The notes under the pieces are model-generated. The model saw nothing but the letters and a program-made list of their open reading frames with translations. It made no database searches and was not told where the DNA came from. A stretch of 64,000 nt of DNA from JAKALD01 sp963817785 (GTDB taxonomy: Bacteria > Pseudomonadota > Gammaproteobacteria > Burkholderiales > SG8-39): the NCBI GenBank assembly GCA_963817785.1, contig CAWFPL010000008.1:186001-250000 (forward strand), read 5' to 3'. A program made the translations under genes and the position numbers. Positions 7,715 to 14,756 of this stretch are shown here, one piece after another (position 1 is the first letter of the stretch; each line of letters opens with the position of its first letter).

Positions 7715-8134
7715 ATGGACGAGGAAGACTATACGCGGTTTAGCAAGTGGCAAGACGTCACCCGCGAACAACTCGGTGCAACGTCGAACCTCCTTCTCGG
7801 CCTTGCCACCGGCCTACTAGGTTTTACTACCGTGCTCCTTCTTGATCGCAGGCTAATCGTTTCATGCGCTTTCGGTTTCGGCGTTACAGCGTCGATCCTT
7901 CTCGCATTGTCAGTAGCCCTTGCACTCTGGTGCACAACAAATCGGCTCGCAGATTTCCGTCTAACGGCGAAAATCGCACATCCGAAGACTTGCAACAGTC
8001 AACGCGATGAGTTGCGGGAAGCATCAAAGCATCTCGGCGAGCGCACGTGGGGCATTTTCCGTGGTCAAGTATGGAGTTTCGCATTCGGTGCCGGCGCTAT
8101 TGCCGTCGGTATCATCATCCAGGTATTTTCGTAG
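7715..8134 (+). CDS. Small multi-pass membrane protein of unknown function (139 aa)
   Basis: Starts 'MDEEDYTRFSKWQDVTREQ', an acidic amphipathic N-terminus. Two closely spaced membrane segments follow (about 23-45 'LLLGLATGLLGFTTVLLL' and about 50-70), then a cytoplasmic charged loop ('SQRDELREASKHLGERTWG') and a third segment near the C-terminus ending 'AIAVGIIIQVFS'. The layout recalls small SLATT-like membrane effectors found beside nucleases or sensors in defence loci, but no diagnostic motif is visible. It lies 89 bp downstream of the 265-aa gene in the same direction and may share its transcript. Confidence 0.6.
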   Translation: MDEEDYTRFSKWQDVTREQLGATSNLLLGLATGLLGFTTVLLLDRRLIVSCAFGFGVTASILLALSVALALWCTTNRLADFRLTAKIAHPKTCNSQRDELREASKHLGERTWGIFRGQVWSFAFGAGAIAVGIIIQVFS

Positions 8135-8574
8135 CGATTATCACGGTAGCCCCCGACGCTTCGAGAGAGACGCCCTCCCAGCAGGCTTCGCTCGAGGGCT
8201 GGGCAATTCGCGAGAAATACGTTAGCTAACCGGCACCCGAACGATCCAGTGCCCACCTTCGCCCCGGTTGGGGAGCCAAGAATAGGGCATTTTTCACGTA
8301 AGTAGGCACTTCAAGCCGAAACCCTGTAGGCGCCATGAAGGCAATCGCGGCGCCCGACGCGCTGAACATCGCCCAAAGGTGGCACACGGGGCGTCTTTTC
8401 GCACAAGGCACGATGTCGAACGACCCTGACGGAAGGGCCCCTCGAGGATCGTTCAGAAGCCGCCAGGAGCGACGCGCCCCCGGGCCGCTACCAAAGAGGA
8501 GACCGCACCGCGCACCGTAGCATCCAGCCTCCGCCTCGGGTACGCTCGCAGGCATCGCGGAAAAAGGACGGGGT
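8135..8574. other. Non-coding or decayed stretch with an att-like site
   Basis: No convincing gene is present. Open frames on both strands here lack family similarity and ribosome sites. Bases 8266-8279 (GGTTGGGGAGCCAA) match, with one difference, the sequence at the right arm's outer junction (reverse complement of 19212-19225). They also share GGGGAGCCA, GAAT and GGGC blocks with the reverse complement of 9746-9766. This may be an old integration scar. Confidence 0.4.
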
Positions 8575-8937
8575 ATGGACTCCATTGAGGCGCTCTGGTC
8601 GATCGTCTTTGCATCGAACGTACAGCTGCTGCCCGGACAACCGTCGGCGGGCGGCGGCATCGTCGTGTTCGAGACCGGCCGCGTCTTCGGCGGGGATTCG
8701 ACGATGATCTACGTTGGTCGCTACCGCTTCCCGCCGGAGAGCAAGCACTTGGAGGCCGAGGTCGAGGTCAACAGGTTCCTCGCGGGAGGCGTCTCCGTAT
8801 TCGGGGCCATCGACCACTTCCACCTCAAGCTCACGGGGCAGTACCAGCGCGATCGCTTTGTGATGGAGGGGCACATGGTCGAGAACCCGGCGCAGCGGAT
8901 CGCGATCGAGTTCGTGAGGCGCGCAGAGCTGCCGTAG
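8575..8937 (+). CDS. GrlR-like regulatory protein (120 aa)
   Basis: The sequence 'MDSIEALWSIVFASN', 'GGGIVVFETGRVFGGDS', 'MIYVGRYRF' and 'DHFHLKLTGQYQRDRFVM' follows the pattern of GrlR-type proteins, small beta-barrel proteins named for the negative regulator of the LEE type III secretion genes. Distant relatives are common in Proteobacteria without type III secretion. The length (about 120 aa) fits. No GrlA partner is in the window. The start ATG follows a purine run (GGACGGGGT). It lies in the cargo segment, so it was probably carried by, or trapped inside, the composite element. Family assignment is by motif order only. Confidence 0.55.
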   Translation: MDSIEALWSIVFASNVQLLPGQPSAGGGIVVFETGRVFGGDSTMIYVGRYRFPPESKHLEAEVEVNRFLAGGVSVFGAIDHFHLKLTGQYQRDRFVMEGHMVENPAQRIAIEFVRRAELP

Positions 8938-8948
8938 GTCGAGCCGCG

Positions 8949-9120
8949 ATGGAATCGCAGCACGCCAACCTGCCACCCGGGCGCCCGGCGCGCCGCGCAG
9001 GACGAAGGCGCTCGTGCGCGGGGGTCGCTGCAGCGATCGTGCTGGGCTTCTTGCCGCTGCTGGTCCGCGCGCAGCAAAGTGACGCAGCCTCGCGCCTCCA
9101 TCATGCTCGAACTCTGAAGT
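8949..9120 (+). pseudogene. Truncated secreted-protein gene (signal peptide only)
   Basis: The frame encodes a basic N-terminus, a hydrophobic core ('GVAAAIVLGFLPLLV') and an 'RAQQ' cleavage-like motif, which is a Sec signal peptide. After roughly 55 codons the sequence changes character and runs into unrelated reading frames. It starts 11 bp after the GrlR-like gene. It is probably the 5' remnant of a secreted protein joined to other DNA near 9115. Low confidence. Confidence 0.3.
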
Positions 9121-9180
9121 TGTCAATTTGGCACCGGAACCGTTACCCAATGGGAGAAAGGCAAGCCCACAGTCCGCAGC

Positions 9181-9453
9181 ATGTCCGGGGACAGTGAAGC
9201 GGTGTTCGACGCAATTGACCTTAAGAAACACACGGCGCGCGTTATTGGCAGCGTCGGAGCCGACGATGTTGTGGCGTTGCCGACCTTGGTCGGGGTTTCT
9301 TTCATCGAGTCAGGCGCGGTCTTTTCTACGACGACTGTGTTCTCGACATCGGCAGGCGCCGACGCGTTCCTCGCGGTCGACAGCAGGCAAGATAAGTTCG
9401 CCGGCACGACTTTCGCCGAACAGTACCCCGGGATTTGCAGAATCTTGCAGTGA
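9181..9453 (+). CDS. Hypothetical protein, possibly 5'-truncated (90 aa)
   Basis: Reads 'MSGDSEAVFDAIDLKKHTAR' and later 'SRQDKFAGTTFAEQYPGI'. The same frame continues upstream of the ATG for about 20 codons ('QWEKGKPTVR') to a stop near 9117, and that stretch looks coding too. This suggests a C-terminal piece of a longer gene rather than a complete one. No family recognised. The stop overlaps the start of the next gene (GTGA at 9450-9453). Confidence 0.35.
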   Translation: MSGDSEAVFDAIDLKKHTARVIGSVGADDVVALPTLVGVSFIESGAVFSTTTVFSTSAGADAFLAVDSRQDKFAGTTFAEQYPGICRILQ

Positions 9454-9683
9454 GCCCGAGTCCATACGACACCCGCGACGCAACCGAGCACGCCCAGGTC
9501 GTCGCGCTCCTCGAGCGGCTCCCCGCCCAGCACCCGGCGCGCGCGGCCTACGCCCGTGGCACCGGCACGCTGGAGCTGACGCACCTGGTCGCCGATCGCT
9601 CCGAGCTGGTCGAGGAACTTAAGGAAGCGTGGCTCGCCGGCTACCGGCGGCTGCTTGCGCGGTCGAGCGGATTTAGGCCGTAG
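9450..9683 (+). CDS. Hypothetical small protein (77 aa)
   Basis: GTG at 9450 overlaps the previous stop codon. The product is charged and largely helical ('ATEHAQVVALLERLPAQHP', 'DRSELVEELKEAWLAGYRR'). No family recognised. Coding is supported only by the overlap arrangement and amino acid composition. Bases 9684-9906 downstream contain an att-like motif but no gene. Confidence 0.35.
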   Translation: MSPSPYDTRDATEHAQVVALLERLPAQHPARAAYARGTGTLELTHLVADRSELVEELKEAWLAGYRRLLARSSGFRP

Positions 9684-9740
9684 TCCCAGGGCCCGTGTTG
9701 GGCCACTCCAGGCACGTAAATTCCCGCCAACAGTACTCGC

Positions 9741-9784
9741 GTTCGAGCCCATTCTGGCTCCCCGAGGAGGGCAGAACTGGGCAC
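9741..9784. other. Att-like sequence inside the cargo
   Basis: GTTCGAGCCC (9741-9750) and AACTGGGCAC (9775-9784) are separated by 24 bp. Exactly the same two decamers are separated by 25 bp at the left arm's outer junction (1528-1537 and 1563-1572). The core between them holds TGGCTCCCCG here and CGGGGAGCCA there, which is the same core in opposite orientation. This arrangement suggests a former integration or recombination site of the same recombinase. Confidence 0.45.
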
Positions 9785-9906
9785 TGGGTGGTTAGGGTCG
9801 AACTACGCTTAGGCTCATGTTACCTGGACGGTGCTGGGCAAGTGTAGAGCGGTCGGAAGCGCTCCCGCCCTTGAGCAGTCGTTGTTGGGCGTGTCGTTAG
9901 CACTCT

Positions 9907-10668
9907 TCATCGGTCCACGTTCTGTTTGTTAATTACGGCATTTCGCTTCAGGAATCGAATCAGAATGGTTTCGAACTTCTTTCGCAGTTCCGCCTCGGGT
10001 ACCTTGATGTATGCGGCCGTCGTGACGATGGGCGCCTTGAACCAGAACTTTTCCTCGTGCTCTTGAATTCGCTTTCTAATGCTTGTCCCTTGGCCTACGT
10101 AGATCGGGCGTTCTGAGATGTCATACAGGACATAGATGCCGGGAACGTCGGGCCAATCGTCTTTATCTAGCGGATCGAACTCGAAGAATTCCCCGACCCC
10201 CTCGACGGTAGCTTCATCGCGGATCTCTTGCTTCGTCTCTGCGGGAACCTCTTGTTCTAACGCCTTCTCAAGCCGGCGAACAGTTTCGACACGCGGATTC
10301 TCAATGCGCCCGGACTCAATGTTATATATGGCCGGAGCAGAAACATCTGCCTTTGCTGCCAACTCGCCAACCGACAAGCGCCGTTCCAAACGAACGCGGT
10401 TCAGCCATGAGCCGAAGGCGGATGGACCAGACTCCTGCTCTGTTCCGTCTTCGTCGCGTGCCTTTTGATCCGCGGCATTGTTTGTTCGCGATAACCCTAG
10501 TACCTCGCGGATGTGGGCTTTCTGGGAACGATCTGGTATGACTTTGTCGTTCTCCCAGTTCGAGATCGTCATCTGGCTCACATCGAGCTTCTCGCCGAGC
10601 TCGCTTTGAGACCAAGCGTTCTTGATGCGCGTCCGGCGCATTCGCTCGCCGAATGAGATATTGGCCAT
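9907..10668 (-). CDS. Tandem HTH (XRE/Cro) protein fused to GIY-YIG nuclease domain (253 aa)
   Basis: Three domains are visible. HTH_3 no. 1 is at about 6-58 ('SQSELGEKLDVSQMTISNWE'). HTH_3 no. 2 is at about 86-138 ('LSVGELAAKADVSAPAIYN'). A GIY-YIG domain is at about 175-250. The nuclease signature is complete by eye: GIY 177-179, YVG 190-192, Arg 198/200 with 'RIQEH', Glu 233 and downstream Asn residues. GIY-YIG enzymes cut DNA as homing, restriction or repair nucleases; XRE domains bind specific DNA. The start ATG 10668 has AGGAGG 11 nt upstream. It is the second gene of a leftward pair, 76 bp after the 116-aa gene. Self-regulating restriction or interference against incoming DNA is an attractive inference; a pure regulator is the alternative. 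Confidence 0.8.
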   Translation of the reverse strand: MANISFGERMRRTRIKNAWSQSELGEKLDVSQMTISNWENDKVIPDRSQKAHIREVLGLSRTNNAADQKARDEDGTEQESGPSAFGSWLNRVRLERRLSVGELAAKADVSAPAIYNIESGRIENPRVETVRRLEKALEQEVPAETKQEIRDEATVEGVGEFFEFDPLDKDDWPDVPGIYVLYDISERPIYVGQGTSIRKRIQEHEEKFWFKAPIVTTAAYIKVPEAELRKKFETILIRFLKRNAVINKQNVDR

Positions 10669-10744
10669 AGCTCACAGACCTCCTGGAGGAAATTGTCCGT
10701 GCTAGTCGCGGCATTCAACTGGTCCGCGCGGCATACCGGTTAAA

Positions 10745-11095
10745 TCAAGACTGCCGATCGCGTATGAACTCGTACACTTCATTTGGCGAATGAACGACGA
10801 AGCTATCAGCGTTTCCAGGCGTCTTGTCTGCTGCAATGGATCGAAGAGCCTGCAAGAGTCTTACCGACACGGGCGTGATGTCTTGGGACGCTAACGACGG
10901 ATTGACCTTTATGACTTCGGACAGCATTCGGTCCGCATCGTGGCGACTCATGAAGAAGCGGACAGGCCGTCGACCGGGATAACGGTTGTCGGGGATCGTG
11001 AGGTATTTACCACTTGGCTTCGACTGGAGGACCCACGCCTCGGAGGTTTCCGAGAATTCAGATAGGACAGTATCGAGGGGTAGCGGTCGCGCCAT
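10745..11095 (-). CDS. Hypothetical protein (116 aa) upstream of the HTH/GIY-YIG gene
   Basis: ATG at 11095. The sequence includes 'EAWVLQSKPSGKYLTIPDNR', 'PVRFFMSRHDADRMLSEV' and a C-terminal 'NADSFVVHSPNEVYEFIRD'. The mixed beta/alpha pattern and lack of signal peptide suggest a small cytoplasmic globular protein. No family recognised. It is the promoter-proximal gene of the pair with the HTH/GIY-YIG protein, and starts about 70 bp from the inner end of the right arm. Pairing suggests a partner, inhibitor or sensor for the nuclease, but nothing in the sequence proves it. Confidence 0.6.
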   Translation of the reverse strand: MARPLPLDTVLSEFSETSEAWVLQSKPSGKYLTIPDNRYPGRRPVRFFMSRHDADRMLSEVIKVNPSLASQDITPVSVRLLQALRSIAADKTPGNADSFVVHSPNEVYEFIRDRQS

Positions 11096-11166
11096 CGGTT
11101 TGCGTGCTTCTGTCGTAGTCTAAGTTGAAGTAGCCGGCCTGCAGTCCAAGATCCAGCAAACCCACG

Positions 11167-11340
11167 GCCCCCGAGCGTGTAACACGGGGGGCTTCGGATA
11201 CATTGTACGGCGGCCCTTGATCTGAGGGTAGGCGCCTGTGTTAGCGTCCAGCGAGCTTGGGCGGGGTGCCCGCAGGGCACCCCGGCAAGGTCGCAAGCGG
11301 CCAACACAGGCGCCCGGGCCCCACAGTCAAGGGCCGCCGT
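11167..11340. repeat. 134-bp nested palindrome plus hairpin at inner end of right arm
   Basis: Mirror copy of 6633-6806. The outer 14-bp arms are at 11207-11220 and 11327-11340, with the 12-bp GGCGCCTGTGTT arm and GGGGTGCCC/GGGCACCCC inner hairpin inside. The total palindrome length (134 bp) is identical in both copies, and several substitutions keep or nearly keep pairing. The hairpin near the inner boundary is at about 11167-11192. Confidence 0.7.
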
Positions 11341-11411
11341 CCAAGGCAGCCGTCATGCGGCATGGGATAGGTTCTTGCGGCGTTTAGCGGCTCGAAGGGA
11401 GGGCTTTGCAC

Positions 11412-12290
11412 ATGCGAAAGTCGAAGCCGGTGAGAGTCAAGCGGGCCGCTCAAGCACGCGTCAAAGGACCTTCTGATAGGTCCGGTGCCACACCATCAGC
11501 TACCGGCAGTCCAATGCCGGATTTCTCATCCGACAGCTCACTTGCCGCCGCTTCGATAAATCCGGCCGCACAGACGCCTTCAATCACTTACGTTGGCGCG
11601 TTGTCGGGCGTCGGCATGCAGCCGCTCAGCTACCAAATGCCGCCGCAGGTCCGTCTGGAAATTACCGCATTGCTGGATAAACTGAAGCTCACGGCAAATA
11701 ACGAATCCTTCATCGATGAGTTGGCGCGCCTGATCGGCACGTACCGGATCTTACACTCACAAGATCGAGACACGTTGCGCAGTGAGCGCGAGGCAATTAC
11801 GCATCTTGAGCGCGCCAACAAGAAGGCGGAAGAACTCATTGCTGCCTACGTAGAGGCTTGCAAGTATTTCCCCGGCCACACGCGGCTGTCCGCAGCCTGG
11901 AGCTGGCTACTGGCAAGCAGGCCAACGCATTTGTATGGGATTCCAATCAAGTATCCCGATACGCCTTCGGAGTCACTTGGCCACTTCGAGAAGAATCTTC
12001 CGAAGCTTCAAAGCCTGCTGTCGTGCGCTGCATCCATGCCGATTTCTCGCAGTTCTACGGGCGGCCGACCGCGCAACCCGCGTGCGCAAGGCTTCGTCGT
12101 TGAATTTCGCAAGGTCGCTACAGAGAGATTCGGTGCGCGCTTGCCATCGCTTCGCCGCGGCCCATTCAAGGAGGTGCTCCGCATCGCGCTGCGAGAAGTT
12201 GGCTGGCACCACGCCGATCTTCGGCCCCTCCTCGACGCAGTAGAAAAACCCGCGCCCCGGAGCAAACCCCCCGTGCAAGAGGGAGGTTAA
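11412..12290 (+). CDS. Conserved element protein of unknown function (292 aa), copy B
   Basis: Counterpart of the gene at 5686-6561. It has the same N-terminus, the same C-terminal 'EKPAPRSKPPVQEGG', and one extra residue near 'YPDTPSESLGHF'. Substitutions are concentrated in the middle ('LDKLKLTANNESF', 'KVATERFGARLPS'), consistent with an aged duplicate under some constraint. It is the first gene of the rightward operon, directly after the palindrome, with GGGAGGG before ATG 11412. Function unknown; see copy A for features. Confidence 0.65.
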   Translation: MRKSKPVRVKRAAQARVKGPSDRSGATPSATGSPMPDFSSDSSLAAASINPAAQTPSITYVGALSGVGMQPLSYQMPPQVRLEITALLDKLKLTANNESFIDELARLIGTYRILHSQDRDTLRSEREAITHLERANKKAEELIAAYVEACKYFPGHTRLSAAWSWLLASRPTHLYGIPIKYPDTPSESLGHFEKNLPKLQSLLSCAASMPISRSSTGGRPRNPRAQGFVVEFRKVATERFGARLPSLRRGPFKEVLRIALREVGWHHADLRPLLDAVEKPAPRSKPPVQEGG

Positions 12291-12460
12291 TTGCTTTGAC
12301 GCCATCGCCGAAGCGCCGCAGATTCAGCGCTGCACCGCAGCCACCCGCACTGAGTCGGGACAACTGAACGCGGTGCGCCGCGGGGCGGGCCCAGAGGGCC
12401 TCGCCCCGGCGGCTTTCTCGAAACGGAAGGGCGTCGGTTGCAACGTCGAGGGCATGGATC

Positions 12461-13357
12461 ATGGCGGTATGCCGCTTCTGCGAAAAGGAATTTGGTAGCA
12501 GGCAGGCGGTGCGCGCGCACCTCAAGGCATGCGCTGCCTATCTAGGCAGATTCACAAGGCAGGCGGCGTTGCCTGAGGCAGCCGGCGCCATGCCTACGCA
12601 GTCTCCGGCGGTCGCGTCCTTTGATCTGCCCGCCGAGGACTTCGACCCCGTGACCAAGATGCGCCAGCAGGTGTCGGCGGAGAAGCTTCGTTTGACGCTG
12701 CGGGAGATCCGCCAAGCGCACGGGGAGCTGGACGCCAAGGAGCAGGCGAGCCGTCGCGCCGCGGCCGAGCAGCAGGCGCGCGAGGCCGCGGCCCGGGCCG
12801 CCCCCGAGCGCGAGCGCGAGGCCGTCCGGGCGCGCGCTACCCTGGAGGCGGAATCGCGCCGCCGGGCCGAAGAAGCCAAGGAGCGGCACAAGGCCAAGCG
12901 CCGTCAGATTATCCAGGACACCAAGCAGGCCGTCGTGGAGCGTTGGCCCGCCAGTTACCGCCTGAGTACGGAACTCAAGGCGCAGATCCTCCAGGCGATC
13001 GAGCGTGCGCTCGCTCCGTTGCCTATCGAAGAGCTACCTCAGGCAGAGCTGGTGCAGATCGCCGAAGGGGTCCGGGATCGGCTCCACGGGGAAGCGCTCG
13101 CCCGTCAGAGCGCGTTGGAGGCCCGCACGCAGCGACAGCAGGCACTGCAGCGTTACGGCCTGGAGTACGCCGAGCAGGAGCTGGAGGCGATCGAGGACCT
13201 GGACTTATCCGAGCGCTGGCGCATTGAATCGGTGGTGACCGAGGAGTTCAAGGCGCTGACCGGGGATGAATTGCGCGCCCAGGTGCGGGCGTGGGTGGAT
13301 GACATTCTGGACGAGGAAGGGATCGGCCTTGAAGACGACGAGGACGACACCGAGTAA
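12461..13357 (+). CDS. C2H2-like zinc-finger / coiled-coil protein, copy B
   Basis: 298 aa, the same length as copy A. The finger is 'VCRFCEKEFGSRQ' with 'RAHLKAC'. The coiled coil (about 85-150), basic segment and acidic C-terminus are all conserved. The upstream 170 bp after the 292-aa gene is similar to copy A and holds no gene. Its 3' end overlaps the beginning of the disrupted rep gene. Still open, although the next gene in the operon is broken. Confidence 0.7.
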   Translation: MAVCRFCEKEFGSRQAVRAHLKACAAYLGRFTRQAALPEAAGAMPTQSPAVASFDLPAEDFDPVTKMRQQVSAEKLRLTLREIRQAHGELDAKEQASRRAAAEQQAREAAARAAPEREREAVRARATLEAESRRRAEEAKERHKAKRRQIIQDTKQAVVERWPASYRLSTELKAQILQAIERALAPLPIEELPQAELVQIAEGVRDRLHGEALARQSALEARTQRQQALQRYGLEYAEQELEAIEDLDLSERWRIESVVTEEFKALTGDELRAQVRAWVDDILDEEGIGLEDDEDDTE

Positions 13358-13704
13358 GGCGGCTGCGGGTCCCTCGAAGCGAGCGAAGGCGCCCGCTCCG
13401 CGGTTGCTGCTGCACGGAATCGACACGATCCAGTGCGCCTACTACTTGCTGCCTCGGGGCCAAGCGCAAATCGACTTCGTGCAACTGCGCGCGCAGCGGG
13501 AGAGCCTACGCGAGGTGAGGACCCCCGAGCCGCAGCCGATCCAGCTCGGTGACATGGAGTTTCTGCTCGCCCCGCACGGCAGCGCCTCGGGCTACCCGTT
13601 CGTGCTCAGTAACGCCGACTATCGCATCGAGTTCGGGGAATTCAACAACCCCTCGTTTTACGTCACCTACCGCAGCGAGGCGCTCTGGCGCGAGCCCGCC
13701 GAGG
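13323..13704 (+). pseudogene. 5' part of Rep-like gene, copy B, cut by IS21-family insertion
   Basis: Corresponds to the first ~127 codons of the copy A Rep protein ('LLLHGIDTIQCAYYLLPRGQ', 'FNNPSFYVTYRSEALWREP'). After Ala-Glu at 13704 the frame enters the insertion sequence and stops at 13764-13766. The copy A start codon TTG is TCG here, so the next in-frame TTG (13329) is the likely start. The remainder of the gene is at 16488-17251. Confidence 0.85.
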
Positions 13705-13996
13705 TGCGGATTTCAGCGATCGCGGACGCTGATTTCAGCGTGATCGCGGACGGTGTTTCATCGTGATCGTGGACGATCAACGGGCCGCGGGAGTGACGGG
13801 GTTTATCTTATCGTAATCGTCCACGATCAGGTTGAAACGCAGCTCGGTGCCGATGCGCCGAAGGCGGTTCGGTGCTCGTGTCGCGGGGCGCAGGCTTGTC
13901 CACGGCGGCGGGCGGCGCCTGCGACGCACGAACGCCGCGGTGGGCAAGCCGTGTGGAGGAGCATGACGTTGGTGCTCGCCGGATTGCGCGAAGCGC

Positions 13997-14737
13997 TCAT
14001 GCTTTGCCCTCGTGTTCGCGCATCGACTTGTTGCCCTTCAATGCGATGCGGTGCGCGGCGTGCACGATGCGATCGAGGATGGCGTCGGCCAGCGTCGGGT
14101 CGTCGAGCCAGGCGTGCCAGGAATTGACGGGCAACTGGCTCGTGATGAGCGACGAGCGCGAGCCGACGCGATCGTCGAGGAGCTCGAGCAGGTCGTTGCG
14201 CTCGCCCGGGCCGATCGGGGCGATAGCGAAGTCGTCCAGCGCGAGCAGGTCGATGCGGGCGAGCTGCGCCAGGCGCCGGCCGAAGCTGCCGTCGCCGTGG
14301 GCGACGCGCAACTCCTCGAGCAGCCGCGGGGCGCGAGCGTAGAGCACGGTGAAGCCCAGGCGGGCTGCCTGCTGAGCGAGCGCGCACGCCAACCAAGTCT
14401 TGCCCGTACCGGTGGCACCGGTGATCAGGACGTTGCGGCCGTGGCGCAGCCAGTCGCCGCCGGCGAGCGCGCTGATCAGCGCCCGATCCAGGCCGCGTGA
14501 GACTCGCCAGTCGATGTCCTCGATGCAAGCGCTCGAGACCTTCAGGCGCGCAGCCTTCAGAAGTCTGGTGAGGCGCTTGGCGTCGCGCCAGTCGAGCTCG
14601 CGCTGCACGAGGAGTGCCAGGCGTTCCTCGAACGGCAGCGCCGCGGCTGCGCTCGTGCTCGCCGGGTCCTCGAGCGCGTGCACGATGCCGTCCAGGCGCA
14701 GGCTGCGAAGTTGTTCCAAGGTGTGTTCGTTAAGCAA
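13997..14737 (-). CDS. istB: IS21-family helper ATPase IstB
   Basis: 246 aa from TTG 14737, which is preceded by AGGAGA. A longer frame to 15061 would overlap istA and is not needed. AAA+ features: Walker A 'ITGATGTGKTWL' (about residue 100), Walker B 'LLALDDFAIAP' and the C-terminal 'LDRIVHAAHRIALKG'. IstB assembles on target DNA and activates the IstA transposase. It lies 19 bp downstream of istA. The start and length fit the family (about 240-260 aa). It appears intact, so this element may still be mobile. Confidence 0.92.
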   Translation of the reverse strand: MLNEHTLEQLRSLRLDGIVHALEDPASTSAAAALPFEERLALLVQRELDWRDAKRLTRLLKAARLKVSSACIEDIDWRVSRGLDRALISALAGGDWLRHGRNVLITGATGTGKTWLACALAQQAARLGFTVLYARAPRLLEELRVAHGDGSFGRRLAQLARIDLLALDDFAIAPIGPGERNDLLELLDDRVGSRSSLITSQLPVNSWHAWLDDPTLADAILDRIVHAAHRIALKGNKSMREHEGKA

Positions 14738-14756
14738 GGTAGGTCTCCTTCGTGGG

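Noticed and set aside
8226..8660. Leftward open frame of 144 codons in the cargo
   Set aside because: No ribosome site, no recognised family and overlaps the GrlR-like gene; not convincing as a gene.
9123..9752. Leftward open frame of 209 codons
   Set aside because: Overlaps the two small rightward frames; translation is Arg/Ala/Thr-rich with no domain. Either strand is weak, but the rightward GTGA overlap is the better sign.
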